NCBI RefSeq assembly: GCF_004664715.2
Contig: NC_051067.1
Span: 66,544,982-66,608,981 of the forward strand
Source of the DNA: Peromyscus leucopus
Taxonomy: Eukaryota; Chordata; Mammalia; Rodentia; Cricetidae
Direction: 5' to 3'
Length of the DNA: 64,000 nt
Under the pieces are notes generated by a model. The model did no database searches. It was not told where the DNA came from and saw only the letters and a list, made by a program, of their open reading frames with translations. This document shows, in pieces, positions 35,545 to 47,880 of the stretch; within the stretch, counting starts at the first letter, position 1, and each line of letters opens with the position of its first letter. The position numbers and the translations under genes were made by a program.

Positions 35545-35855
35545 TACTCTTGCATGCCGAGAAATTACTTGACAGAAACAACTGAAGGGAGAAAGGCTTA
35601 TTTTGGCTCCTGGTTTCAAAGGGATTGCAGTCCTCTATGACAATGCACTGGCATGGTAACAGACTAAGAAGCAGAGAGGGCTGGATGGGAAGAGTGGGTA
35701 AAATCTTCAGACACCCCTCCCCTCGGTGGCCTAATTCTAACAGCCAGGCCTGACCCCTGAGAGGCTCCACAGCTTGGCATGGTACCACAAACTGGGTAGT
35801 AAGTGTTCAAACCAGGAGTCTGGGGTGACGTTACTCATTGAAACCACTACAAGGC
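35545..35855 (-). mobile_element. LTR-like repeat, probably MaLR type
   Basis: AACAACTGAAGGGAGAAAGG, CTTATTTTGGCTCCTGGTTT and GGTGACGTTACTCATTGAAA follow a rodent MaLR-type LTR in reverse. Confidence 0.55.
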
Positions 35856-37554
35856 ATATAGGCTGACATGGAAGCAAGTGTTTTATACACATTAGAAACC
35901 AGAAATACAGTCTAAGTAACATGTGCAAGGAAAAGAAAAGTCCTAGAGTCCCAAGCAAGCCTCTGACTTTCATTTTGCTGTGTTCCCTTGTGTCCTTGGA
36001 TTGGACGAATCAGAACTCGAGATTCCTGGGCTTGGCCGAACTTCTCTTACCAAGAATGTTTCAAATGACAACCTCTGGGTTCATTTGAACAGATGTGCAC
36101 AAAAATCCCAGGAGCACTTACTTGCTTGTGTTAAAAAATAAACAGACCAAAAGGAGATCACCATACACTCTTTAAAACGTACTCAGAGGCGAACCTGCAG
36201 CCAGCGGATGCCACAGAGACAGGAAGGATGAGCTGAAGGAGAGAGGGGGCTTCGGATGGTGACTGGGCGTCACGTGCACAGGTGGAAAGCATTCCTGCTG
36301 AGGTGCTTCCTTACCGGGAGGCAGGAACCACCCAGACAGTGCAACTGGCTCGGAACGAAACAACAAGTTCACTTTGCAAAGCCATCTCAGGCACACTTCG
36401 CACGGTACGCCAGCTTCACCCGCAGACCAGCAAAGCCTGCCATGCGATTGGCTGTCCTGTCCCAAACTTCCTCCTGCACCATCCTGAAGGGCTGTTCTCT
36501 TTTGGTTCAAACTCAGAAGTGCATGTCTAGGAAATCTTCTTCCTGCCATGAGGGTGAGTGGGAGCCCATCACAGTGGTCAGGAATGTGGGCCTGGAGGAG
36601 AGTCTGACAGGTTCAAGTACAGCCACTGTGGCTCACTAGCTGTGCCCTTATGCACATGTCACCAACCCTCCCTGAGACTCAGTTTCTCCATCTCTACCAA
36701 GTCTGTTCACTATTCTCACAACTCCAGGATAGACTGCACAGAAAAGTACTTATCATCGTGCCCTGGCATCCAAGGCCTTACTACCTATTATTATATTACC
36801 AGCTAGGATATTGCCCTTGGCTTTTAAATAATCACCACTCAGAGTCTTCATCTTTATTTTAAATTAGTAACTAAGGTTTCTGAAGCATTTGTTACCAATT
36901 TCAATCTAAAGTACTGACTTCAAAGTAGAAAGAGACTACCAGACAGATGTGGACACTGTTTTCTAGGTACGGCTAGAGGAAGTGAAGTCATGCAAAGGCT
37001 TTTTACAATTCTATTCCTAAGTAAATATATATATATATATACACATGCACATTGCTATCAGATAGCTTAAAGGAAATGTCAGAGAAATATGATAGCATAG
37101 AACATTTATGTAAACTAAAAAAGGAATAAGGCTTAAAAATACATAGATAGGCCCATTCTGGTTTCAATGAGGCACTTTTCTAATAAATTATCCAATAGAA
37201 GAATTGCTTAGCCTAATACTTCATATTACCATATTGCTTGAAGAATCGAAAAAGCAAGTAAAGTGGCAACCAAATGCATATTTACTTTTTCTAGTTTTAC
37301 TCATCACACAAGTGAGGACACACGTCAGAAGCGCTGAGCGAGCTTCATCCTGTTACACAAGAATCCGTCTCACACATGGAGTTTTGATTCAATAGCGTAG
37401 GAGGAGGTGAGTTATTTATGTTCTGTAAAATGTCCCCAAGTATTGCTAATGCTAAAATCCATGGTTAACAACTATTCTCACAAGTCTTTCCTCAGGTAAG
37501 TTGTTTCACCTTAGAAATTTTCACTAAACACCATCATCCCTTTGAACTCTTCTG
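35856..37554. other. No recognised transposable element
   Basis: It contains only a short (TA)n run at 37024-37040. Overlapping open frames on both strands at 36172-36640 show no family I recognise. Confidence 0.4.
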
Positions 37555-37640
37555 CTCCCAGACAGGATCTTCGAAGTCCAGGCTGGCCTTGAACCTGTGG
37601 TTCTCCTATTTCAGAGTCTCAACTGCTAGGTTTACAAGTT
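37555..37640 (-). mobile_element. B1 fragment
   Basis: GTCCAGGCTGGCCTTGAACC with flanking sequence fits reverse B1. Confidence 0.55.
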
Positions 37641-37844
37641 TAAATGACCAAAAAAAATTTGGGGGGATCCTATGCTTTGTTCCTTCCCAAGCAAAACTCG
37701 ACTCCTTGTAATTCAATGAAGAAAAGGGCTGAGTTACCCCTGAATCCTGAAAACTCAGTCTTCCTAACTCCAACAAAGGGGCTGAAGGAGATGGGACAGC
37801 GGGGATGAAATGGGATTCATTCCATGAAAGCAAGTGACTACTTG

Positions 37845-38060
37845 TCTTTAAAGATTTTTTTTCTTTTTTTAATGTATACGCCTGTGTCTGTGTGAGGGTA
37901 TGCCACATGTCTGCAGGTTCCTGCAGAAAAGCTGGATTCTCAGTAGCTGGAGTTACAGGTAGTTGTGAGCCATCTGACGTGGGTGCTGGGAACCAAACTC
38001 GAGTCCCCTGGAAGAGCAGCAACGCTCTTAGCGGCAGGACCATCTCTCCAGGCCCCTGCT
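37845..38060 (-). mobile_element. B3-type SINE
   Basis: GTTACAGGTAGTTGTGAGCC, ACGTGGGTGCTGGGAACCAA and GGACCATCTCTCCAGGCCC are the reverse complement of a B3/B2-type SINE. Confidence 0.88.
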
Positions 38061-38574
38061 TATCTTTCATACGGCCCTTTGCTGCAGAACTGGGGTCCCC
38101 TGTGTGACAACCCACGCATGGCTGTGAAACATCTGACTTACGGCTGGTGGCCTCGGTGCTGGCAGCACAACTCTAGACAGAACTCAAATTGTGCCTGCGA
38201 CCTTCCTAGTACCGTCGTATCCAAGACTGTCACTTCATCAACTCATTCAGTAGGTTTTGTTTAACACGATACCTTCTGCCTGGCATGGAGGGAGCATGGA
38301 GGGGACAGCGGAGAACAGACGTGAGAATGCTCTTACTCTCGTGGCATCTTATATTCTCATCTGTAATAGCTGGCCCTTTCCTACCATAGAACGGTTTTCT
38401 CCAACAAGCGTGAGTCAAATAAAGCGGTTTGTTGCTTTATTTTAATGTGCTACTTTGGTGTAGAGAAAGAAATAATTGAGAAACAGTATCAGTTCAAGAA
38501 AGCCAGGTGGTTCAGAGGATAAAAGGAATGGAAGGAAATGAGAGGCCAGTGAACTTCAAGGTTTTACTGTTTCT
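38061..38574. other. No recognised feature
   Basis: No exon or repeat family recognised. Confidence 0.4.
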
Positions 38575-38670
38575 GTTTAAGAAAGGGTCTGACCCTGTGA
38601 CCCAGGGTGGCTCATCATTGCCCGGCCTCCATTTCCCAAGTGCTGGGATCCTAACTGTGCGCCATTCATG
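38575..38670 (-). mobile_element. Diverged B1 SINE
   Basis: AAGGGTCTGACCCTGTGACC and CAAGTGCTGGGATCCTAACT fit reverse B1. Confidence 0.7.
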
Positions 38671-39316
38671 AGATTGGTGCAGAAGGGCAGTGTCACCTCA
38701 GCAGTCAAACTGTGGCTTCAGAGCTTACAGGAGAGGGAGGGGAGAGAGACACCTACCCGGGGCCACACAGAGAACCGAAATTTAGCCACCAGGAACAGGA
38801 CCGAAGAGTCAGCAGTAAGGACACATTTAACAGTTCTCACTGGAGATGGCATCACGGCAGAACCAAACCCACCACCAGAAAAGGCATTTTCCACAGGTAT
38901 AATAAACAGGTTTTATCTAGTTGGTGAAAAGTTTCAGATGGGGAAAAAAATGAAAGATAGTAAGAGTATTGTTTTGATAAACTATTACTAACCCTGTGAG
39001 CACCCAGAAAGCGTACTCAGCTAACACACGAGGCATTCTAAAGGAAGCTCTTACTACTACCCCATGCTCCTCCCACTCCACCAGCCTGTCCTAGGCCACC
39101 CCCATCAGCAGTTTCTGAGATGCCGCCCCCCTACAGCTGTATCACAGGAAGTCAATTCATAATACCTGGGCTCTGGCCAATGGCAAATGGCCCTAATTTG
39201 ATCAGAATGGGGTGCCTGAGTGAGTGCCAAGGAGAGGAGAGAGGTTGGCCCCAGTTGCGATGCTGGAGTAATTCTGAATTAAACCCAGCGCTAAGACTGC
39301 TGACAAGCAACCTTAC
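38671..39316. other. No recognised feature
   Basis: Intronic sequence next to the exon at 39317. Confidence 0.45.
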
Positions 39317-39431
39317 CTAGCTCTGGAGGCAGCACGGTCAGGCGGTTGCCCTGAATGTGGAGCTCCTTCAGCTGGGTGAGCTCGCCGATTTCCTTAGGCA
39401 GTGAGATCAGGTCATTATCCCTGAGGCTGAG
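39317..39431 (-). CDS. Rsu1: Rsu1 internal coding exon (about residues 162-200)
   Basis: This 115-bp exon encodes [18 protein letters not shown], then [20 protein letters not shown], with the first base of Gly200. These are the last canonical leucine-rich repeats before the C-terminal segment of RSU1. The acceptor is ...cgtatctttag and the donor CTAG|gtaaggttg. The phase (0 in, 1 out) agrees with the preceding exon and with the family sequence, which continues GNLDLTG. The exon for that continuation (residues 200-277, including WVTPIADQF and the basic tail) was not found between 1 and 39316, so it should lie beyond the left edge after an intron of at least 39.3 kb. Confidence 0.96.
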
Positions 39432-39703
39432 CTAAAGATACGAAAACAGGGAGCTGTCAAAACAATTTGTCATAAAGAGGTGCTCAACAGAAACTCACAC
39501 CCTCACCCGATGCCCTCTCTTCCCTCAAGGCTCAATCTTTTCAGTTCATTTGAAAGTGTCTGAGGCTAAACAAGAAACAGAAGCAGGAGCCGGGGTTCAT
39601 TCCTGCACAACAAACCTTACTCCTGCTCAAATTGACTCGATTCCACTCCTACAAGGGCTGCAGAAGTGAATTGATTTTCTAAGAATTTAGATAAATTACT
39701 TAC
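39432..39703 (-). other. Rsu1: Rsu1 intron, 272 bp
   Basis: This short intron between the exons for residues 134-161 and 162-200 runs from gtaagtaatt to gtatctttag. No transposable element is recognisable in it, unlike all the other introns here. Confidence 0.9.
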
Positions 39704-39786
39704 TATCTGCAACTTCGTGAGCTTCCCGATATCTGGAGGCAGGATCTCAAAATCGTTGTCACTTAGATAGAGTGCACGCAGGGTGG
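39704..39786 (-). CDS. Rsu1: Rsu1 internal coding exon (about residues 134-161)
   Basis: This 83-bp exon encodes (T)TLRALYLSDNDFEILPP, then DIGKLTKLQI, one complete leucine-rich repeat. It is too short and too interrupted to show as an open reading frame of its own. The acceptor is ...gtttaatttgcag and the donor CAGATA|gtaagtaat, close to consensus. It begins with two bases of Thr134 and ends on a codon boundary after Ile161. The intron between it and the exon at 41602 is 1,815 bp (39787-41601); the following intron is only 272 bp. The sequence matches the RSU1 protein as I know it, with no damaged codon. Confidence 0.96.
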
Positions 39787-41601
39787 CTGCAAATTAAACA
39801 GCGATATATAAACAGGGCGCCATGGAACCCAAGCATTTGAGGTCTGATCAATGCAAGGGAGTCAGCTTTGATTAATAACCCTGGCTTGGTGAAAAGCCTG
39901 TGACATACCTAGAGCTTGCTATAATAACAAGCAGGTCAAACCTAGATTTACTGGTTGATTGGGGTGCTGGTGTGTCCAGGAAAACATCTGTATCCAAGGG
40001 GCCTGACACAATTAGCAACTTCAGAGCATTACACAGACTCTGGCACAGTTTCAATGTTTTCAGAAAAGACAGCTTTTTCTCTCTCTCTCTAGTACTTCAG
40101 ATTCACATTTATTATGCCATTTGCATCTCAAGAGAAAGAAGGACCACATGGTCTCACATGGCCACCCACATCACAATCCAGAGCGAAGGGCTCTTTCATC
40201 AAAAGGGATCTACGTCAGACTAGAATGTTCTTAGACAAATAGATCAATGTTAAGAATAAAGACATGAAGGCTTTACAGTGATGGACACCGTCATCATGAC
40301 TTACTGTTTCCATAATCAGACTAATTACTGCTACTTTCCTTTTATGGCTTTAATGATGGAACTATATGAACGCAAAGGTGCTAAAGTGAACATGGATTTA
40401 AGAGATCAAAACCTAAAGTGAGCAGAATATCAAGTCATTTCCTGCACAGACTATAAAATGATGGCACGATCCCAGCCACTGAATGCTAAAATCTTTAAAT
40501 AGCTACCACCACCAACAAAGCAAATTTAATTAGACGGACTTTAAAGACTGGCTTAACAGCTACCTAATTATATTCTAACATGGGAAAATGGACAGAATTG
40601 TATGTTAACATATATAACAAAAATAATTCCCTCTGTGGCCCAAGAAAATAATTTAGAATTTGTTTCATGTGCTTCAGAATGTCTGGCAGAGGGCATGAAA
40701 AAGAAGAGGTAAAAAGTGAAATTTTATAGGCTGCTTCGGAAGTGGCAGATTTTCTAGTGTGGGCATCGTGACAAGAGGTTAAGGTATGGGGAGGCACGGA
40801 GCACCACAGTGTGAGGCCAGACTGGTCTCCATCGTGAGGTCTAGGCCAGGCAAGGCTATACAGTGAGACCTTTTCTCAAAAGTAAAAGAGTAAGATAAAT
40901 ACATGCACAGAATAGCACCAACAGAATTTCCACACGACACCGAAGTCACTGTTCACAGATGCAGACCAGCTAACTTAAGCATACAACTCTTCCCGGAGTA
41001 TCTCATGAGTTGCTGGGATATCAGTGATCCTATAGCAAGAAATTTCTGAAAAGATGAACATCTGTGATGTACAATTCCATTGTGGTTATATACTAGCCAA
41101 ATCAGTCTATGAGCAAGGAGAGCTCTTCAAAGACTTAAATTAGAATTTGAGCTGGATATTGAAACAATGCTGCTAGCAGCTTATGAATGGATATTTTTAT
41201 AAATAATTTTATGGAGTATCTTTGAGCAGTGCATTGTAGAGAATTAATAGCAACCAGGGAAAAACCTTTTCTTTCACACTAAAGAAAATCAAGGATTTTC
41301 TTTAAAAGGAAATCAAGATTCTTAGCTAAATATGAGACTTGATCTCACTGAGGAACAAAATCTCCCTTGGAAAGTTAATAGGATATTACTGAGTCTGCTT
41401 CTGCCCAGCGGTGTCAGTCACCTATACATCAAATATAAATACTGCTGAACGATGAATGCATATTCAAAAGGACTCTGTGATGGAAATATATATGTATGTC
41501 TAATGATTTCTCTTAAGAGTTTTGGCACTGGCAAATAAAATTTTCACTCTTAGAACCAAAGTACTGCGTTGAAGAGATTTACAGAATTAAAGGTTTCTCA
41601 C
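39787..41601 (-). other. Rsu1: Rsu1 intron, 1.8 kb
   Basis: The intron runs from gtgagaaac to tttgcag on the minus strand. Apart from a diverged B1-like fragment at about 40808-40905 I see no recognisable element and no additional exon. Confidence 0.9.
40808..40905 (+). mobile_element. Possible B1 fragment
   Basis: GTGTGAGGCCAGACTGGTCT and CAAGGCTATACAGTGAGACC resemble a B1 right half. Confidence 0.5.
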
Positions 41602-41720
41602 TGAGGTAGAAGAAGTTCCCAGGGAGAGAATGTTCATTCAGGTTGTTGTAAGTCAAGTCCAGGACCTCCAGAGCTGGGAGAGAGCCGAATCCTCGAGGCA
41701 GCGTGTTCAACCTGTTCATG
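41602..41720 (-). CDS. Rsu1: Rsu1 internal coding exon (about residues 94-134)
   Basis: This 119-bp exon encodes (G)MNRLNTLPRGFGSLPALE, then VLDLTYNNLNEHSLPGNFFYL(T), two further leucine-rich repeats with the LxxLxLxxN pattern. The acceptor is ...ccccacaccgcag and the donor is CTCA|gtgagaaac. It starts with the last base of Gly94 (GG|C) and ends with the first base of Thr134 (A|CC), so it matches both neighbouring exons. The intron separating it from the exon at 47105 is 5,384 bp (41721-47104). The open frame runs on past the donor into the intron, so a plain ORF caller extends the protein wrongly with SEKPLIL. His replaces an Asn of the human protein in NNLNEHSLPG, as I remember it. Confidence 0.97.
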
Positions 41721-42744
41721 CTGCGGTGTGGGGACAGAAGGAACATGTCACCTCCTGCTAAGCACAAATTCACACAGAATACTGGATATACAGTGCAAAC
41801 CCAGCTCAACAGGGCCAGAGCCCAAAAGCCTGCCATGATTCTGCATTCATGGAATGCTACTTGCTTTTCCATTTTATTCATGTAATTTAATTGACAAGAA
41901 GAAATTGTCACACTAATGGTATATACAACAGGCTGTTGGGGAATATGGACACAATGGAGGAAACACCACATTAAGCCATTTAACATATACCTGATCTGAT
42001 GAGCATTTTGGATGCGCTGAGAATATACCGGGAATGCCAATACACACAAATCTATTCACTGAGCAACTTTCAAATACAGGAAATATTGTTAACTCTAGTT
42101 ACTGTGGTGTATAATAATCTCTTGAACTTATTCATGAACAACTGAAATTCTTGGTCCTTAACATCTTCTTACTACCTCATCCCTGTCACCTAACTCTGGT
42201 AAATATCACTTTACCTTGCTTTACATGACTTTCATGTTTTACCTCACATATGAGATAAAGCACCCTAATCTCAGTTAATCATTTACTCAGATAACTCATG
42301 CTCACAAAATGTATGAAAATTTTTAGTTATCACTTCCTCCAAGAGGGAAACTTGAATACCATTCTACATGTGAATATACAAAATACCTGTCTGTCTGAAG
42401 AGAAACTTCCTTAGACATGTGCAAACAAGAATTCAAAACGTACATTCCAGGTATTTGCTTTAGTTCACCCATTCACTTTCATAGGATGGGACATCAACTT
42501 CCTGTCCTACAACTATGTACTAACGATCAGAATTATCTCCAGTTAGAATGTTGGTTGCCAGGGCCTGGGGCAGAGGGAGAAAAATTAGTTGTTTCAGGAT
42601 TGCAAGACAAGAAACTTCTGGAGATTTCACGTGCAGCAGTGTGAAAATAGCACTCTTGAATGACATGCTACAAAAAGGTTAAGATGGCAAGCTTTACGAT
42701 CCATATATACACATTTATATGTGTGTGTTGTGTGTGTAATATGT

Positions 42745-43105
42745 GGTGGCTAATGTTAGTTGTCAACTAGACACACCTGAAAAAAAGGGAATCTTCACTG
42801 AAGAATTGCTTCTATGAGTCTGACCTATAGGCACGTCTCTTGGGGCACTTTCCTCCTTGCTCATTGGTAGAAGAATGCCTAGACACTATGTGCCATCCCT
42901 CACACAGGCGGGCTGAGCTCTATAAGAAAGGTAACTGAAGAACCCGAGGAAGCAAGCTAGGAAGCAGGTTTTTTTCCCTCTAGTTTCTGCTCCAGTTCTA
43001 CCTTGAGTGCCTGCCTTGACAGACTATAACTTGTAGGCCAAAAAAACCCCTTCAGCCCGCAAGTTGCTTTTGGCTATCATTTTATTACAATAGAGAAGCA
43101 AATTA
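42745..43105 (+). mobile_element. LTR-like repeat, same family as 4200
   Basis: GTTAGTTGTCAACTAGACAC, GGGCTGAGCTCTATAAGAAA, TGACAGACTATAACTTGTAG and GCAAGTTGCTTTTGGCTATC follow the family in order. It ends next to a (CA)n run. Confidence 0.65.
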
Positions 43106-43108
43106 TGT

Positions 43109-43110
<2 letters not shown>

Positions 43111-43148
<38 letters not shown>

Positions 43149-43154
43149 ACACAC
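43111..43154. repeat. (CA)n microsatellite
   Basis: CA run ending ACACGTGTGT. Confidence 0.98.
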
Positions 43155-45444
43155 GTGTGTATATATAAAAATCTCAGAGAAATTTCTGATATTATCTTTT
43201 ATCCTTCAAGACCTTTAATTTTCTTATTGCAGCTCTCTTTGATAATACTTAAAAATCAATTTAGAAACATTTCAGTGTAAACTGACAGACACTGAAAGGG
43301 AGGAGAGACTCTGACAATGAAAATCAATCCAATCATTGATCATTCTAATAAGAGATACAATGTTGCCCACCTCTACCAACCAGGCCTCATGAGAAATGAC
43401 TGAGCACCAAGGAAAAAGTGATTTGCAAGTCTCAGATAGAGGGCGTCCCAGGATGACTTTGCACAAAGCAAAACAATCTCCTGGACCACTCACCTCCAGA
43501 GGCTGTGGCAGCATTCCTATGATGTCACAGTCTGTGAAGCACATCTATGTCAGGTCTTTCATCTGGTTCTAACTGCCAAGTGCTTATAAGATGAATTCTA
43601 GCAACAAACTAGGCTGACCATCCAGAGCAGTTCGGTGTGGTCCTCTACAGTGAAGTTTGCTCAAAACCTATTCCCCTGCAAACTCAGAACACCCATGGCT
43701 TTTGATTTCTTGTAAAATACACAATGCACTGTGCTTTAAAAATTAAGAACAGATCAAAACTTTCTCTTATGAGCTGGCCTAAAGTTTTCACGTCTTGCGA
43801 TCATCATAACAAACAGCTAACACTACATAACTCAGAATCTGGTTTGGTTGAGTGTGTCTCTTGGGCCGTGGATGCATGTGACCTAAGCCCTGTGCTTACA
43901 GTCTCCCAAGTGCATACTTTCATCCTACCTGCCTACGCCACGCAGTTCTCTCTAACCTGCCTTCCCTTGGCCTTCATGTGCACGTATAAATCTTCATGAC
44001 GTTCAAGAACGGAAACTCCTTTATTGAAACCCATCTTAATTCCATTCCCAGGGAACTAAAAGTTTTGTTGAAATTCTTTGGAGCAACTTCTATGGAGCCA
44101 TGGAATTAAACACAGGAAGTATTACATAATCAACAGACTTAGAGCCAAAATTATAACAATTCCAAAAGGGCAAGGATGTAACTAAGGTGCATGTCTGTCA
44201 AGTTTACCCTTCTGTCCTAAGATAGCCCAAACTCAACTGAATCAAGCCTGAGCTCATGTTCTTTCCAAACATGATTCCATGTCAAATTCCATGTTAGCTG
44301 CCTAACACAGCAATCTAGACTATATTCCTCCCATCAGTAACTGTATTTTTTTTCTTCTATATGGTTTTCAAATTAAATCCCCCACCCTCTCTCCTCCACT
44401 GTCACTGACCCAGATCACCTCGGACACAAAGGTGGCTTCCCCATTGGCCTCTTGACCTCTACCCCAACTCCCATTAGCTCTCTCTCTCTCTGCACCATGA
44501 GCTTTCATCCAGAACTGCTCTCATTTCATACCCACTACTCTTCAGGTCCAATTCCTTAATCATCAGGCATCTGCATTCAGAGCTCCGTTGTATAAATCGG
44601 GGTAGCACTTGTGACTCCCTGCCATCACCGACATCCATTTGTTTATTACTGGTGCCCCCACTGTAGTGTGAGCTCTGTCACAGCTGGATTGCTAGTCCCT
44701 AAAATGGTAGCCAGCTGGAACTCAACAAGCACCCGTTAGGTGGGCAGCAGGCATCCCCAAGTGTCTGGCTAGCCTGGCATCTCACTTGACCACCACCTGC
44801 CTCCTCTTTTACATTCAGTTACACCCGTGAACTGCCAATAAACACCCCAGAACTTGCAGGGCTCTGAGCTTTGAAATGTGTCCCTCTCTCGACCTGAGAT
44901 GCCTGCTTAGTTGTCTACACCAGAAACGCCTTCGTGTGCATTGGGTGGGTTCCAGTGTTCATCCTGTGGGAAGCCTCCTGAGAACCCCATCTACGGGCAA
45001 ATGTTTTTCATGCCTCTGACTCCATGCAGTTCCATCAGTTCCAGCACAACTGTGACCCTACTGTGTTCACTGACAGTGTGCCCTGCCCCCATCTAAAGGT
45101 CCACACCTTGATATTTATCCTTGATCCCCATCAGCAATACTGACAATAGAATGAGCACTTACACAGTCAAGAAATAAATGAAAACATGAGTGCAACCTTG
45201 ATGATATAATCACTAATTCTGTGCTCTGATTAACACATATTAGGTCATGTTCCTAATTACATATGTTATTCAAATATGCATTGTGCATTAATATCCTTAT
45301 AATATACTAATAAAAGTATATAATATAGTAACAAATATACACATATATTTTAGATGTATTTTATAACCTTACAAATGAACAGCTTAATAGTAAAATACAT
45401 TTTTAGCATTTTGCATACTAATTACCATACAACTTAATTTTCTT

Positions 45445-45451
45445 TGTGTGA

Positions 45452-45487
<36 letters not shown>

Positions 45488-45525
45488 TTTATGTACATGT
45501 GCATACCTGTATGTGTCTGTGGCAT

Positions 45526-45558
<33 letters not shown>
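45445..45558. repeat. (TG)n followed by a 32-T run
   Basis: TG units occupy 45445-45486 and a T homopolymer 45527-45558. The T run is probably the reversed A-tail of the adjacent SINE. Confidence 0.95.
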
Positions 45559-45559
<1 letters not shown>

Positions 45560-45880
45560 ACATTCTCTGTATGTGCCTCTGTGCAGGCCAGAGAAAGACA
45601 TAGAGTGTGTGTCTTCCTTAATCACTCTACACCTTATTTTTTTAGACAAGTTTTCTCACAGAACCCAATGCTTACCATTTTGGCTAGGCTATCTAGCCAG
45701 CAAGCTCCCTGGATCTACCTGTGTCTATCTCCACACCCCCAGTGCTAAGATTACAGGTATGCAAGGCAATCATGGTTTTTTTTTTTTTTTTTTACATGGG
45801 AGCTGGGAATTTGAAACTAGTCCCTCCTGGTTTCAAACTAAGCACCCCTTACCCACTGAGCAATCACCCCACTACCAGGA
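45560..45880 (-). mobile_element. B4-type SINE
   Basis: GACAAGTTTTCTCACAGAAC, CCAGCAAGCTCCCTGGATCT, AGTGCTAAGATTACAGGTAT and CACTGAGCAATCACC follow reverse B4 order. Confidence 0.7.
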
Positions 45881-47104
45881 CCTAATAATCTTCAAACTCA
45901 AGAACTAAATGCATAATCCTTTCTTTTCTGTTTCATTGATGGGGAGCCAGTGTGAGAACCTTCTGGCATTTGAAGGGAGGTTGCCCTCTCTTTCACTCCT
46001 CTTCCTCTCACACATTAGCAAGCAGATGCTCACAGATACTGTAGAGCCGGTCTCTTATCCAAACTGAGCTTTGCAACAAGAGTATCTAACCGAACCCCTC
46101 ACGTAAACAGTGGACTAGCAACAGTTTCACAAACTCCCTATGAGACTGACAAATATCCAGCATACTTCTCTTGCCATGTGTAGCTCACTAACATAATTAT
46201 AATATCCAGTGGCTACAATTTAATGACTAGATTGGCTTGCACAGAGATGGAAGCATGAATGGACTAACATTCAGTTAACAGCTAGGGCCGTGAAGATGGA
46301 TTTCAAAAGCCAAAGTTCCACTTGCCATCCATGGGGTCTGATGGACCCAAATCAATGGAGGTCTCCACCTCACTGGGCCACCGAAGTCAGGGGTAATCAG
46401 GAACAAACGCCTTAACCGCTTGAGAAGAGCTTGGCTGCCTCTCCATGTAAGAAACGTGTGGAACCCTGCCCTCTCCACCTCACACATGTGGACAGGGTCA
46501 AGTGCTGGCACAAGAACTCTGCGAACTGCCAAGCAATACACGGATACAAGGTACTATTATCTTTCACTGATGCTTGGCTCTGGACCTCAGCTTAATCACT
46601 CTGCTTTCTTCACCATGGTGTAGAGAGCGTAGGACTGTTCCCTACTCCCACAAGACGGAAGAATGCCAAGAAATCGCAGTATGACATGAGGGACCACTGC
46701 ACGGAAGGAATGTTTTTCAAACTATTTCTATGTAATACACCGAGAAAACAGTCCAACCGTAGTCCAGCTCCTCTGAACAATCAATGTTATGCAAGTCAGT
46801 CCTCTCTTGGCCAACATAACAGAAATAAAATTGTACTGGCAACAAAATATCATGAAAAATAACTTCCTTGTTATGCCAACAATTAGCTTCTCAATTAGCT
46901 CTCAACGAGATATGCACTAATGGAGGACACTGAAAGGAAATATTAAAACACAGCCTTTTCTTAAGCCAGAAACAGAAAAAGCAATTAGAAATCCACTTCT
47001 CCTGTGTGATAGCCATTTAAATGCTGCCCCTCGCTTGCCCACACCCGGCATTGCCTGTAGCTCTCTACCCTGCAGGCATGTCTTCAAGTCTGTCCGATAC
47101 TCAC

Positions 47105-47225
47105 CCGAGGTTCAGGTGTTTGAGTTTCTGAAGGCTACTGATCTGGGTGGGCAGTTCCTCGATCTGGTTGTTGAAGAAGTTAAGCACCTCCAGGTTCTTC
47201 AGCTCTGCTACATTTGGGGGCACAG
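47105..47225 (-). CDS. Rsu1: Rsu1 internal coding exon (about residues 54-94)
   Basis: This 121-bp exon encodes leucine-rich-repeat sequence: read on the minus strand it gives VPPNVAELKNLEVLNF, then NNQIEELPTQISSLQKLKH, then LNLG. I recognise this as Ras suppressor protein 1. Known role: RSU1 is a cytosolic, focal-adhesion-associated LRR protein that binds the LIM5 domain of PINCH1 in the ILK-PINCH-parvin complex and suppresses Ras transformation. The acceptor is ...tattcccatag and the donor GG|gtgagtat. The exon enters after one base of Thr54 and leaves after two bases of Gly94, which joins in frame to the exon at 41720. Val at position 59 is Ile in the human protein as I remember it. No stop or frameshift is present. 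The next exon upstream (residues 1-53) was not found in the window. Confidence 0.97.
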
Positions 47226-47369
47226 CTATGGGAATAGAGACACTGTGTGTGACTTCATGGTGTAAAGGATGCTAGCCACGCATTTTGCTTTTAAGTGCAA
47301 GTGAGGTCAAATTCCAGTGTTGTCCACATATGGGTCTGAATTACATTTGGTAGGTTTACTTATTTTCAT

Positions 47370-47373
<4 letters not shown>

Positions 47374-47405
<32 letters not shown>
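47374..47405. repeat. A homopolymer, 32 bp
   Basis: An uninterrupted A run followed by GATTTATTTT. It may be the trace of a truncated retroposon. Confidence 0.95.
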
Positions 47406-47407
<2 letters not shown>

Positions 47408-47837
47408 TTTATTTTTTATTTTTTTATGGGAATAAATTCATTATAACCAAGCGGAACTTGAAGTACTTCCTTTTAGCGATTAGATTCAATTATCTGGCAT
47501 GGCGCTTCAGGTGTGCAGAGAGGATGGAAGCTGGAATGAAGGCAGGAGACCCCACACCACCGGCAGCCTCTTGGGGAAGAGTACACAGCACAAACTTTCT
47601 TGCCACAAGTCTAACAGTTGCAATTATTTTCTTCCTTTTGGTTGCCTTGAATCTCCAGCAGTAGATAGTTAACTGCAATGAATGAGGGTACATTCAAGCC
47701 TCTTAAATAATCCCGTGTCTGAGACGCTGTCCTTGTTAACATTGAACTCAATCGCAGCTTAAGCTCAACCTGAAATAGCACCATATTCAATGTTCCTCCT
47801 TCCTAATTGTGGCCTTCGGAGTAATGTGCTTTTATCA

Positions 47838-47839
<2 letters not shown>

Positions 47840-47879
<40 letters not shown>
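47840..47879. repeat. (CA)n microsatellite
   Basis: 20 CA units. Confidence 0.99.

Positions 47880-47880
<1 letters not shown>

Larger units (their letters stand above)
1..39316 (-). other. Rsu1: Rsu1 intron (partial, at least 39.3 kb)
   Basis: This sequence lies downstream of the exon ending at 39317 and continues past the left edge. Its contents are itemised separately. No further RSU1 exon and no other gene was recognised in it. Confidence 0.75.
41721..47104 (-). other. Rsu1: Rsu1 intron, 5.4 kb
   Basis: The intron holds an LTR-like repeat (42745-43105), a (CA)n tract, a (TG)n tract with a 32-T run and a B4-like SINE (about 45445-45880). I recognise nothing in 43160-45440 or 45885-47100. 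AT-rich DNA occupies 45240-45420. Confidence 0.85.

Noticed and set aside
36172..36639. Overlapping 125- and 127-codon open frames on both strands
   Set aside because: Open frames on both strands reflect base composition. No family, splice context or start context supports a gene.
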